DNA from: Bacteroidota bacterium | GTDB taxonomy: Bacteria > Bacteroidota > Ignavibacteria > Kapaibacteriales > UBA2268 | Length of the DNA stretch: 64,000 bases | Direction: 5' to 3' | Assembly: GCA_021780815.1 (NCBI GenBank) | Contig: JAJXYC010000003.1 | Span: forward strand, 62,001-126,000 | In this document: one piece after another, positions 55,678 to 64,000 of the stretch | Layout of the letters: each line of letters opens with the position of its first letter | Numbering within the stretch: position 1 is the stretch's first letter | Translations under genes and position numbers: made by a program | The notes under the pieces: generated by a model | Told to the model about the DNA's origin: nothing | What the model saw: only the letters and a program-made list of their open reading frames with translations | Database searches by the model: none

Positions 55678-56130
55678 TTAATTAAGGATTTCGCTTAAAG
55701 TATGGAAAGTTGAATGTAATTTTTCTACTTTTGCTTTTAAAGTTGCATCATCTTTTTTCAAATTTTTAGTCGTATTAACATAAGTTTTCAAATCCGCAAT
55801 AGAAGTAGTCAAATCCTTTAAAGTTGATTTAAATTGAATATCTTTGGATTGATATTTCTTAGGCAACTTCATTTTTTCCATAGATTTAGCAACCTTTTCC
55901 ATCCCAGTAATATCCTTTTTCATTTCATTTAACTTGAAATTAGGGTAATCTTTATGATAAAATTTTGCAATATACTTATGGAAGTTGTCTAATTCTTTGC
56001 TTTTAGATTCTTTCTCATCGTCAGCACATTCTGTTTTAGATTGTTTTTCTACTTTTGGAGCGGCAACAGAAAGATTAACAATAGTTACAAACATTACCAA
56101 GATAAAAGAAAAAAACAGTTTAGTTTTCAT
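55678..56130 (-). CDS. Small secreted helical protein, function unknown
   Basis: A 150-residue protein from ATG 56130, which gives signal peptide MKTKLFFSFILVMFVTIVNL followed by SVAA. The mature part is mostly helical and Lys-rich (KAVDNFHKYIAKFYHKDYPN-like opening, then MEKVAKSMEKMKLPKKY), with one Cys. I do not recognise a family. It starts 30 bases after frr on the same strand, so may be the last gene of that transcript. Confidence 0.65.
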   Translation of the reverse strand: MKTKLFFSFILVMFVTIVNLSVAAPKVEKQSKTECADDEKESKSKELDNFHKYIAKFYHKDYPNFKLNEMKKDITGMEKVAKSMEKMKLPKKYQSKDIQFKSTLKDLTTSIADLKTYVNTTKNLKKDDATLKAKVEKLHSTFHTLSEILN

Positions 56131-56160
56131 AGTTTTTTTATAATTAAGTGAAACAAACAA

Positions 56161-56721
56161 TTAATTTTCGAGAAGTTCTTTTTCTTTGTCAGCCAGGATT
56201 TTATCTATTTTACTAATAAATTCATCAGTAACTTTTTGTAATAATTCTTCGCCTTTCTTCCTGTCATCTTCCGACAAAGTTTTGTTCTTTTCTTCTTTTT
56301 TCAAAGTTTCCATAAAGTCTCGTCGAATATTTCGTATAGCAACTTTCCCTTCTTCTGCATATTTTTTAGAAAGTTTAACAAATTCTTTTCTTCTTTCTTC
56401 GGTAAGAGGCGGCACATTAATTCTAATTAAAATTCCATCATTTTGAGGATTAAATCCTAGGTCAGATTGCTGAATAGCTTTTTCAATATTTTGTAAAATA
56501 CCTTTATCGTAAGGATTGATGACAATAGTCCTAGCATCGGGGACAGAAACGTTAGCCGTCTGATTTAAAGAAGTAGGAGAACCGTAATAATCGACAGTAA
56601 CTCCATCGAGGAGAGAAGCTGATGCTCTCCCAGTTCTAACTTTTCCAATTTGGCTTTTATTAAACTCTAATGATTTATCCATTAGTTTGCGAGCTGAATC
56701 AATAATTTCTTTCACAGACAT
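56161..56721 (-). CDS. frr: Ribosome recycling factor
   Basis: A 186-residue protein that, with EF-G, splits the ribosome after termination. The start is ATG 56721 (MSVKEIIDSARKLM); the longer frame begins at a TTG two codons before. Family marks: VRTGRASASLLDGVTVDYYGS, VPDARTIVINPYDKG, IRINVPPLTEERRKEFVK and AIRNIRRDF. Length is normal (185). It follows pyrH by 17 bases, as is usual. Confidence 0.96.
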   Translation of the reverse strand: MSVKEIIDSARKLMDKSLEFNKSQIGKVRTGRASASLLDGVTVDYYGSPTSLNQTANVSVPDARTIVINPYDKGILQNIEKAIQQSDLGFNPQNDGILIRINVPPLTEERRKEFVKLSKKYAEEGKVAIRNIRRDFMETLKKEEKNKTLSEDDRKKGEELLQKVTDEFISKIDKILADKEKELLEN

Positions 56722-56738
56722 ATACAACCCAAAATGTT

Positions 56739-57467
56739 TTACAAACTTAAATTATTATTATCAATAATGGTCCCAATATTTTCACCACTTATCAATCTTT
56801 TCAAATTGCCTTGCACATTAATATTAAAAACACGAATAGGCAAATTGTTTTCTTTGCATAGAGTGAATGCAGTTTGGTCCATAACCTTCAAGTTATTTTC
56901 AATAACTTTATCGTAGGATATATTGTTAAACATAACGGCGTGAGCATTAATTTCGGGATCCGCATCGTAAACACCATTAACACGAGTACCTTTCAAGATA
57001 ACTTCTGCTTCAATTTCAATAGCCCGAAGCACAGCAGCGGTATCAGTTGTAAAATAAGGATTCCCAGTTCCCGCTCCAAAAATAACAACTCTACCTTTTT
57101 CGAGGTGTCTAATAGCCCTGCGACGAATTAAAGGTTCAGCGATTTGTTCCATTTTTATAGCAGTTTGAAGGCGAGTAGGAACGCCGAAAGATTCTAAAGC
57201 GTTTTGGAAAGCCATTGAATTAATAACCGTCGCAAGCATCCCCATATAATCACCACTAACTTTTGTTATTCCTTTTGCTGCTGCCTGTACCCCACGAAAA
57301 ATATTCCCGCCACCAATAACTAATCCGATTTGTACACCTTCTTTGTATATTTCGGCAACTTCGCTTGCAAAATTGTAAAGAGCTTTGGGGTCAATTCCAA
57401 AGCTCTCTTCACCCATTAAAGCTTCACCGCTTAATTTTAACAATATTCTCTTATAAACTATCGACAT
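56739..57467 (-). CDS. pyrH: Uridylate kinase
   Basis: A 242-residue amino-acid-kinase-fold enzyme that phosphorylates UMP to UDP in pyrimidine nucleotide supply. Features: [72 protein letters not shown] and VYDADPEI. Length is normal. It sits between tsf and frr; its start is one base after tsf's stop. Confidence 0.96.
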   Translation of the reverse strand: MSIVYKRILLKLSGEALMGEESFGIDPKALYNFASEVAEIYKEGVQIGLVIGGGNIFRGVQAAAKGITKVSGDYMGMLATVINSMAFQNALESFGVPTRLQTAIKMEQIAEPLIRRRAIRHLEKGRVVIFGAGTGNPYFTTDTAAVLRAIEIEAEVILKGTRVNGVYDADPEINAHAVMFNNISYDKVIENNLKVMDQTAFTLCKENNLPIRVFNINVQGNLKRLISGENIGTIIDNNNLSL

Positions 57468-57468
57468 A

Positions 57469-58344
57469 TTATTCTTCTGATGATTCGCCGAGATAATATC
57501 TTACGAAGTTCTTAACTTTAACTTCTTTCCCTAATTCTTTGCTAATTTCTTTTACAACATCAGCAACAACTTTGTTAGAATCTTTAACGAAAGTTTGTTC
57601 TAATAAGCAAAATTCAGTAAAGAATTTATCTAGTTTCCCTTGTGCTATTTTTTCAGCAATTTCAGGTTTCTTCCCTTCATCAAGTGCTACTTGTAAATAA
57701 ATTTCTTTTTCTTTATTTAAAATATCTTGATTAACTTGGCTTCTATCTACAAATCTTGGGTTCATTGCCGCAATTTGCATAGCAATATCACGAGATAATA
57801 ATTTAGCAGATTCTGTAATTTCACTAGCACCTTCAAAAACGAGCAAAACGCCAAGTTTATTTCCAGCATGCATATAATCAACAATATATCCATTATCTAC
57901 GAATACTTTTTCAAAACGACGAAGTCTAATATTTTCAGAGAACTTAGCTAGTATTTCATTATGAATACCTTCAATAGTATCATCATTAATTTTTGTTTGC
58001 ATAATGTCGTCGTAAGTATTTGCATTATCATTATGGAAATAAGCATCTCTGACAGTTTCAACATAAGCAATAAATTGTTCGTTACGAGCAACAAAGTCAG
58101 TTTCGCAATTAATTTCAGTTATTACTGACTTTTTATAATCATCACTGGTTTTAGTAAAGATAAGCCCTTCTTTAGCAGCTTTTGCCGCACGTTTTGCCGC
58201 AGTAGCAGCACCTTTTTTGCGTAATATTTCAACGGCTTCTTTAAAATCACCATTAGAATCAACAAGTGCTTTTTTGCAATCACCCATTCCAGCGCCAGTC
58301 ATTTCTCTTAATTCTTTAACCATTTGTGGAGTTATATCTGTCAT
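57469..58344 (-). CDS. tsf: Translation elongation factor Ts
   Basis: A 291-residue nucleotide-exchange factor for EF-Tu. The N-terminal TS-N domain has [26 protein letters not shown]; the core reads [14 protein letters not shown] and later [15 protein letters not shown] and [14 protein letters not shown]. Length is within the family range (about 275-295). It lies between rpsB and pyrH, the common order. Confidence 0.96.
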   Translation of the reverse strand: MTDITPQMVKELREMTGAGMGDCKKALVDSNGDFKEAVEILRKKGAATAAKRAAKAAKEGLIFTKTSDDYKKSVITEINCETDFVARNEQFIAYVETVRDAYFHNDNANTYDDIMQTKINDDTIEGIHNEILAKFSENIRLRRFEKVFVDNGYIVDYMHAGNKLGVLLVFEGASEITESAKLLSRDIAMQIAAMNPRFVDRSQVNQDILNKEKEIYLQVALDEGKKPEIAEKIAQGKLDKFFTEFCLLEQTFVKDSNKVVADVVKEISKELGKEVKVKNFVRYYLGESSEE

Positions 58345-58443
58345 AATTTTTCCCTTAGTCTTTTAAATAAAATAAATTGTAATATAAATATTGTAAATTT
58401 AGATTAAATGAGAACAATCAAATCTTCAATTATTAAATTATTA

Positions 58444-59322
58444 TTAATTGCTGTCGGCAATTGAAGATTCGTCTGTATGTGTATCGTTATTTCCATTATC
58501 TTCAAATTCAGAAGATTTAGTTTGATGTTTTCTTTCACGGAATTTACGCTGTACTTTAACAGCGTTATCGCCTTCTAATTCTTGTTCTTTTATTAATCTA
58601 TCGCCAGTAGCTTCAAGTTCAGCTTGGCGAATACGAGAAAGAGAACTACCCTCGATAATAGCATCAGAAATAACTTTTGTAATTAGATCTATTGCTTTAA
58701 CAGAATCATCATTAGAAGGAATAGGAAAATCAACTAAATCTGGGTCAGTATTAGTATCTACGAAACCGATAATAGGAATACCAAGCACTTTTGCTTCTTT
58801 TAAAGCGATGTGTTCTTTTTTAATATCAACAACAAACAAAGCATTAGGAATTCTATTCATAGTTTCGATGCCTCCGAAAACTTTACGGAGTCTGTCTCTT
58901 TCACGATTAAGCATTAATCGTTCTTTTTTAGTAAGTCTATCAAAAGTACCATCAGTTTCCATTTTATCAATCATATTCAATCTTTTGATACTTTTTCTAA
59001 TAGTAATAAAGTTGGTGAGCATACCACCGAGCCAACGTTCAGAAACATAATTTGAATTAGAACGTTTAGCTTCTTGTTCAATAACATTTTTTGCTTGTGA
59101 TTTAGTTCCAACGAATAAGATATTTCTACCTTGTGTAGCTAAATCATAAGCCGCATTGCGAGCCAAATCAATTAATAGTTGAGTTTTTCTTAAATCAATG
59201 ATATGAATACCGTTCTTTTCACCAAAAATAAATTTAGACATTTTTGGATTCCAACGGCGAGTAAGATGACCAAAGTGAGCACCTGCTTCTAACAGGCTTT
59301 CGATTGATACATAATGTTCCAT
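58444..59322 (-). CDS. rpsB: 30S ribosomal protein S2
   Basis: A 292-residue S2 from ATG 59322 ([19 protein letters not shown]), with AGGAG just upstream; the longer frame adds MYNIGVK and is rejected. The core has [38 protein letters not shown] and [32 protein letters not shown] in two parts. After residue about 235 comes a charged tail ([17 protein letters not shown] and so on) longer than in most S2 proteins. A structured 5' leader lies at 59345-59404. Confidence 0.96.
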   Translation of the reverse strand: MEHYVSIESLLEAGAHFGHLTRRWNPKMSKFIFGEKNGIHIIDLRKTQLLIDLARNAAYDLATQGRNILFVGTKSQAKNVIEQEAKRSNSNYVSERWLGGMLTNFITIRKSIKRLNMIDKMETDGTFDRLTKKERLMLNRERDRLRKVFGGIETMNRIPNALFVVDIKKEHIALKEAKVLGIPIIGFVDTNTDPDLVDFPIPSNDDSVKAIDLITKVISDAIIEGSSLSRIRQAELEATGDRLIKEQELEGDNAVKVQRKFRERKHQTKSSEFEDNGNNDTHTDESSIADSN

Positions 59323-59344
59323 TTTAACTCCTATGTTGTACATC

Positions 59345-59404
59345 TGTTTTCATCAACTTATCTGAACATTCCAAGAAGGAACACAATCAGATAATCCGAA
59401 AACA
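59345..59404 (-). promoter_or_regulatory. Structured leader of rpsB, candidate ribosomal-protein operator
   Basis: On the minus strand, 23 bases upstream of the rpsB ATG, three nested stems fold: TGTTTTC with GAAAACA (59398-59404 with 59345-59351), TTATCTGA with TCAGATAA (59387-59394 with 59358-59365) and an inner TTCC with GGAA (59378-59381 with 59369-59372) on a five-base loop. Internal loops separate the stems. S2 is known to repress its own operon through an rpsB leader in some bacteria; this element could do the same here, by inference. Confidence 0.55.
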
Positions 59405-59461
59405 TGCATTTTTTAAATATTTTACAAGAACTAATTAATAAAAATAAATTTGAATAAAAGA

Positions 59462-59848
59462 TTAACGCTTTGAGAATTGGAATCTCTTGCGAGCTTTCTT
59501 TTGACCATATTTTTTTCTTTCAACCATACGTGGATCACGTCTTAATAAACCTTCGGGTTTAAGTTTAGCACGTAAATCTTCTTGAAATTCTACCAAAGCA
59601 CGTGCAATGCCAAGTTGAATTGCACCGGCTTGTCCCATTTGACCACCGCCATTTGTTTTGATAATAATATCAAACCTACCTAAGGTATCAGTTATTTTAA
59701 GAGGTTTTAATATTATTTCACGGTTATATTCGACAGGGAAATATTCAAAAAATGATTTTTCATTAACATTGATTTTCCCATTTCCAAGGGACATTCTCAC
59801 TTGGGCAACTGCTGTTTTTCTTCTACCTGTTGCTTGAAATTCTTTCAT
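59462..59848 (-). CDS. rpsI: 30S ribosomal protein S9
   Basis: A 128-residue S9 with the usual start (FQATGRRKTAVAQVRMSLG), the core GGGQMGQAGAIQLGIARAL and the basic C-terminal tail (RRDPRMVERKKYGQKKARKR then FQFSKR) that reaches the P-site tRNA. Length normal. rplM ends ten bases upstream; both form one operon. Confidence 0.97.
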   Translation of the reverse strand: MKEFQATGRRKTAVAQVRMSLGNGKINVNEKSFFEYFPVEYNREIILKPLKITDTLGRFDIIIKTNGGGQMGQAGAIQLGIARALVEFQEDLRAKLKPEGLLRRDPRMVERKKYGQKKARKRFQFSKR

Positions 59849-59858
59849 CTATTCCTCA

Positions 59859-60311
59859 TTAATTAAAATTATATTCGTAATTTTTAGGCATTTGTGCTTC
59901 GTGCGGATGTGCTGAGCCACGATACACTTTCAATTTACGAAATATTTGTCTTCCAAGTCTGTTTTTAGGGATCATCCCTTTCACTGCATGCTCAATAATC
60001 AACTCTGGATGTTGATTTACCAAATCTTTAAACTTTCTCAACCGAGCGCCTGTTGGGTATCCAGAATGAGTAAAATATTCTTTCTGTTCTACTCTTTTCC
60101 CTTCTAATTGAACTTTCTCGGAATTGATCACTATTACAAAATCACCGTTATCAACATGTGGAGTAAAGTTTGGTTTATGTTTGCCTCGTAATAAGATTGC
60201 AACTTCTGTTGCTACTCTTCCCACAGTTTTACCTGCTGCGTCCACAATCCACCAATCTCTTTGCACATCTTCTTTCCGCAATGATTTTGTGATTTTTGCA
60301 GAAATTTCCAC
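59859..60311 (-). CDS. rplM: 50S ribosomal protein L13
   Basis: A 150-residue L13 starting at GTG 60311, with AAAGGAG about six bases ahead. Family segments are [55 protein letters not shown] and [19 protein letters not shown]. Length is near the family norm (about 145). It is the first gene of the rplM-rpsI-rpsB-tsf-pyrH-frr run; a TAATTTTG box sits at 60352-60359 on the minus strand. Confidence 0.96.
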   Translation of the reverse strand: MEISAKITKSLRKEDVQRDWWIVDAAGKTVGRVATEVAILLRGKHKPNFTPHVDNGDFVIVINSEKVQLEGKRVEQKEYFTHSGYPTGARLRKFKDLVNQHPELIIEHAVKGMIPKNRLGRQIFRKLKVYRGSAHPHEAQMPKNYEYNFN

Positions 60312-60497
60312 TATTAACTCCTTTGCTCAAAATTCTAAAAATTATAGATTACAAAATTACGAATTTTAAATCAATTAATAATAAGATATTTATAAATATT
60401 TTTGTTATATTTACAAATATTTTGATTTTTTATTTTGTATCTTCTTTTCCCTTTTCATTTCAATTTATACTTTATTAAAATTTACTATCTATTACAA

Positions 60498-63400
60498 TCA
60501 ATTTGCTAACGACAGACCTATTATTTTTTTCAATTTCCATAAAAATTCCACTACTTCGTTTTTTTCTTTAAAATCATAGTTCAATATTAATTTTGATTTT
60601 GCTTGTCTAAATTTTAAATTATCTAATTCTAATGTATTAATATAATCCAGAAGCAATGGGAATATTTTTTCATAATAAACCGGGTTTTCCGTTGGAAATT
60701 CTATTGCTAAATTATTGCCTCTAATTTGTGCTTTCTTAAATCCAGTATTTGTACATAAATATCTAAGTCTTATAACAAACATCAAATTTTGAGCTTCAAG
60801 AGGCAGTTTCCCAAATCTATCAATTAATTCTTTTTCAGTGTCTTTAATCTCATCAAATTGGTTTATTGCATATAATCTTTTATACATAGCGTATCTTTCA
60901 GTATCACTCGGTATATAAGAATTCGGCAGAAAAGAACTTTGGTCAAAGTCAATTTCCAGATCAGGATTTTTAATAATTTTCATATCTGCATTTTTCTTAG
61001 AATCAAATAAATCCGAGAATTCTTCTTCTTTCAATTCTTGAACAGCTTGTTCAAGAATTTTAGAATACATTTCATAACCCATATCATCAATAAATCCGCT
61101 TTGTTCAGCACCTAATAAATTACCTGTACCACGAATTTCCATATCTCGCATCGCCAATTTCAAACCACTCCCTAATTCAGTAAATTCTTCTAATGCTTGT
61201 AATCTTCTTACACTTTTTTCAGGCAATTTAATATCATCCGGAATAATCAAATAACAATACGCTTGAATATTATTTCTACCAACACGACCACGAAGCTGAT
61301 AAAGTTCAGCTAAACCAAAATTATGCGACCTATTTATAAAAATCGTATTTGCATTTGGAATATCTAATCCGCTTTCTATTATTTTAGTAGTAACAAGAAC
61401 ATCAAATTTCTTTTCAATAAAGTTTTCCATAACTTTTTCAAGTTCAGATGGTTTCATTTGCCCATGTGCAATTCCAAAACGTGCTTCAGGAACAATAGAT
61501 TGCAATTCTGCCGCAATTGTATCTAAATCATAGACCTTATCAGAAACAAAAAAGATTTGTCCATTACGAGATAATTCTTTTAGCACGTTCCCCCGAAAAA
61601 GTTGCTTGCTCCATTTAACAACTTCCGTATAAACAGGCAAACGGTTAGGTGGTGGTGTTTCTATAATGCTTATATCTCTCACGCCCAACAAAGAAAAATT
61701 TAATGTTCTTGGTATTGGTGTTGCAGTCATCGTCAAAGTGTCTATATGTGATTTTATTTGCCGCAACTTCTCTTTTGCCGATACTCCAAAGCGATGCTCC
61801 TCATCTATTATCAACAATCCCAAATCTTTAAATTCTACGTCAGCACTTAACAATCGATGTGTTCCAATAGCTATATCAATTTTCCCTGCTTTTATTCTAC
61901 TAATACTTTCTTTTAATTCGTTTTGCGCCCTAAATCTGCTTAACAAAGTTATATTCACAGGATATCTGCTCATTCTATCTTTAAAAGACATGAAATGTTG
62001 TTGCGCTAAAATTGTAGTTGGGACTAATACTGCTACTTGTTTCCCTGCCATTGCCGCTTTAAATGCGGCTCTAATGGCAATCTCGGTTTTCCCAAATCCA
62101 ACATCACCGCAAATTAACCTATCCATTGGATAATCTTCTCCCATATCTTTTTTTACATCATCGGTTGCTTTACTTTGGTCTATGGTGTCTTCATAGATAA
62201 ATGAGGCTTCAAATTCTCTTTGCCACACTGTATCTTCTGGGTATCTTATTCCTGCTTCTGATTTCCTTTTAGCATAAAGTGCTATTAACTCACGGGAAAT
62301 ATCTTTTAACTTTTTCTTTAATCTTGCTTTTCTTCTTTCCCAATCTACTGTCCCGAGTTTACTTAACTTAGGCTGCATCCCATCGGCAGAGGAGTATTTG
62401 TCTATTTTATTAATATAATTCAAATTTAAGTATAAAATATCATCGTCTTGGAACTTTATTCTTACACAATCTTGCAAAATTCCGCCAATCTTTAATGTCT
62501 GCAAACCATCAAACACCCCAATCCCTTTATCTTCATGAACGACGTAATCCCCTATTTGTAGTGTTTCAAGTTCTTTTAATGATAATGTCGTTTTGGAAAT
62601 TTTTTGTTTTGTCGAAACTTTTTTTACTCTGTCAAAAATCTGATGTTCAGTTATTACCGCATACCTTAAATCTTTTGTTATAAAGCCCGACGAAAGTGGT
62701 TCGCTAATCCATTTAATTTTGTCAAGATAGTTGCCTATTGAATATTTTAAATTTGCCTTTTCGCTTTCTTCTATATATTTTTCAATTATTGATTTTAATC
62801 TTTCAATATAAACTTTGTTGTCTGATGTTAGGATGCAATACGAATTTATTTTGGATAGCTTTGTCAAAAATTGCACAAATTCTTTAATTGAACCATTAAA
62901 ATTCGGCTGATTATCCGCTTTTAATGAAAAATCTGCCTTTTGCAATGGATTGAGTTCTACAAGATGAAATTTCGATAAATTACTTTTAATATCTTCCGAA
63001 ATTTGGCTTAAATCAATATTATCTAAAACCAACAAAACATCTTTGGGCAAATAGTCAAATATTGTAGAATAAGTTTCAATTTGGGAAGTATTAAAAATAC
63101 TTCTAAAGAACATAATTTCGGTATGGGACTTAATACTACGTTGCGACAAAGGGTCAAATTCTCGTATTGATTCAATTTCATCTCCAAAGAAATCTATCCT
63201 GATTGGATTCTCCATCCCTAATGGGAAAAAGTCAATAATTCCACCACGTATTGAAATATCACCTTCAAATGCCACATAATCAGTTTTAGAAAATCCATTC
63301 AAGAGCATCTCTTGTATAAAATCGTTATAATTGCAAGTCGTTCCTACTTTTAAAGTACTGACCTTATTATTGACATTTTCCATTGTTGGCAATTTTATTG

Positions 63401-63782
63401 CTAATTCATCAATGGGAGCAATTGCTATCGAATCTTCGGATTTTACAAAATTTGTCAAATTGGAAATTATTGAACCAACTGATTCATTAACAGTGCTTAT
63501 TTCTTTTTTTGTTTGAATCGATTCGGCTAATCCAAAAACATTTAAATTATCATTAAAAAATTTGAAATCGCCAATAAAATCTTGTTGTGTATAAAATGAA
63601 TTTGTTATTAAAAAAATCTTTTTATGCGTTGAGGCAAGCAATTTATCTAAGAAAAGAACTTTTAATGGTAAATGCGTAATAAAGGCAGACGCATTTTTGC
63701 CATCTTGAATTTTATCCAATATTTTAGTAAATTCTCTTTGGTTAAAAACAGAAAATAAATTATCCCGAATTTTAGTATTCAT
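60498..63782 (-). CDS. mfd: Transcription-repair coupling factor
   Basis: A 1094-residue ATP-driven translocase that pushes RNA polymerase off DNA lesions and recruits UvrA. Order: UvrB-like N-terminal domains (FFGDEIESIREFDPLSQRS near 200); RNA polymerase-interacting domain (LQIGDYVVHEDKGIGVFDGL, about 415-480); helicase motifs CGDVGFGKTEIAIRAA (Walker A), LLIIDEEHRFGV (DEEH), TATPIPRTLNFSLLG; motif VI ELYQLRGRVGR; and the C-terminal TRCF domain (LPNSYIPSDTERYAMYKRL). Slightly shorter than Escherichia coli Mfd (1148). It is 186 bases upstream in transcription order of rplM with no shared transcript evident. Confidence 0.95.
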   Translation of the reverse strand: MNTKIRDNLFSVFNQREFTKILDKIQDGKNASAFITHLPLKVLFLDKLLASTHKKIFLITNSFYTQQDFIGDFKFFNDNLNVFGLAESIQTKKEISTVNESVGSIISNLTNFVKSEDSIAIAPIDELAIKLPTMENVNNKVSTLKVGTTCNYNDFIQEMLLNGFSKTDYVAFEGDISIRGGIIDFFPLGMENPIRIDFFGDEIESIREFDPLSQRSIKSHTEIMFFRSIFNTSQIETYSTIFDYLPKDVLLVLDNIDLSQISEDIKSNLSKFHLVELNPLQKADFSLKADNQPNFNGSIKEFVQFLTKLSKINSYCILTSDNKVYIERLKSIIEKYIEESEKANLKYSIGNYLDKIKWISEPLSSGFITKDLRYAVITEHQIFDRVKKVSTKQKISKTTLSLKELETLQIGDYVVHEDKGIGVFDGLQTLKIGGILQDCVRIKFQDDDILYLNLNYINKIDKYSSADGMQPKLSKLGTVDWERRKARLKKKLKDISRELIALYAKRKSEAGIRYPEDTVWQREFEASFIYEDTIDQSKATDDVKKDMGEDYPMDRLICGDVGFGKTEIAIRAAFKAAMAGKQVAVLVPTTILAQQHFMSFKDRMSRYPVNITLLSRFRAQNELKESISRIKAGKIDIAIGTHRLLSADVEFKDLGLLIIDEEHRFGVSAKEKLRQIKSHIDTLTMTATPIPRTLNFSLLGVRDISIIETPPPNRLPVYTEVVKWSKQLFRGNVLKELSRNGQIFFVSDKVYDLDTIAAELQSIVPEARFGIAHGQMKPSELEKVMENFIEKKFDVLVTTKIIESGLDIPNANTIFINRSHNFGLAELYQLRGRVGRNNIQAYCYLIIPDDIKLPEKSVRRLQALEEFTELGSGLKLAMRDMEIRGTGNLLGAEQSGFIDDMGYEMYSKILEQAVQELKEEEFSDLFDSKKNADMKIIKNPDLEIDFDQSSFLPNSYIPSDTERYAMYKRLYAINQFDEIKDTEKELIDRFGKLPLEAQNLMFVIRLRYLCTNTGFKKAQIRGNNLAIEFPTENPVYYEKIFPLLLDYINTLELDNLKFRQAKSKLILNYDFKEKNEVVEFLWKLKKIIGLSLAN

Positions 63783-63809
63783 TATAAATGTAATAAAAAC
63801 AATACAAAA

Positions 63810-64000
63810 TTAAATAAGTTCTTTTGATTGATTTACTTTCGTAAAGAACAAAATTAAACCACCAATAAGGAAAAATATTAAAAGCGACAAAATTGCGAAT
63901 CTATAAGAAAGAGTAAGTTGATAAGTAAGTCCAAAAGCAAAAGGACCGAGCCAACTTGTTCCTTTTTCACTAATTTCATAAATTGAGAAATACTCCGATT
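63810..64000 (-). CDS. MFS transporter of the UMF1 (Atg22-like) type, C-terminal end only
   Basis: The minus-strand frame is open from 63998 to TAA at 63810-63812, 62 residues, and continues outside the window. It reads EYFSIYEISEKGTSWLGPFAFG, then TYQLTLSYRFAILSLLIFFLI and a last helix LILFFTKVNQSKELI. The KGTSWLGP segment and the SYR(F/I)AILSL helix are typical of the last two membrane segments of UMF1-type major facilitator proteins. Substrate unknown. Confidence 0.7.
   Translation of the reverse strand, partial: SEYFSIYEISEKGTSWLGPFAFGLTYQLTLSYRFAILSLLIFFLIGGLILFFTKVNQSKELI

Overview
The window is AT-rich bacterial chromosome from the Bacteroidota/Chlorobiota (FCB) side of the tree. Evidence: two proteins end in type IX secretion (T9SS) sorting domains; a T9SS plug-type protein is present; the isoleucyl-tRNA synthetase is the eukaryote-like type; the order rplM-rpsI-rpsB-tsf-pyrH-frr is typical of this group; and promoters of the TTG-N19-TAnnTTTG kind lie ahead of hup and a dam-like gene. 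Shine-Dalgarno sequences (AAGGAG) are clear before many genes, which fits Chlorobiota/Ignavibacteria/Kapabacteria-like lineages better than core Bacteroidia. The placement is inference; no rRNA is present to test it.

Layout. 1-1613: end of an OmpA/MotB-like gene and a response regulator with a worn-down HD-GYP output domain. 1824-4946: HU, tRNA-Cys, accB-accC and gcvH. 5213-10922: an accessory stretch with an alpha/beta hydrolase, a Dam-like methylase plus probable endonuclease, a small four-helix membrane protein, and a TaqI-like methylase followed by an endonuclease gene broken by one in-frame stop. 11024-17678: a T9SS cargo protein, a lipoprotein, a hydrolase, an outer-membrane-like protein, the T9SS plug protein and a SprA-related metalloprotease. 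17751-21123: MoxR ATPase, heptose-phosphate kinase, asnS. 21248-36409: one 15-kb gene for a secreted surface protein of about 5053 residues. 36551-37319: a noncoding divergent region with a poly-T tandem repeat and two similar leader-like elements. 37332-44600: STAS protein, ExbB, two ExbD, TonB, an inverted methyltransferase, a small membrane protein, a periplasmic-binding-type lipoprotein and a TPR protein. 44767-53213: TauE/SafE permease, a NifX-like protein with a His tail, ftsW, murD, ileS, and a DksA-like protein with a long basic N-terminal extension. 53676-55580: a third restriction-modification pair. 55678-60311: a translation cluster on the minus strand. 60498-64000: mfd and the end of an MFS transporter.

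How the parts fit. Housekeeping blocks (lipid precursor supply, envelope synthesis, translation) are broken up by accessory DNA holding three restriction-modification loci, one apparently inactivated on the endonuclease side. The T9SS genes give a route for exporting the 783-residue and 5053-residue cargo proteins to the surface. The ExbB/ExbD/TonB motor with its binding lipoprotein and TPR partner looks like an energised uptake or envelope module without an ABC permease beside it.

Points most worth a second look: the GxHH active-site motif in IleRS, the structured leader of rpsB, the nonsense-interrupted endonuclease, the giant T9SS protein, and the duplicated noncoding element upstream of the STAS-exbB genes.
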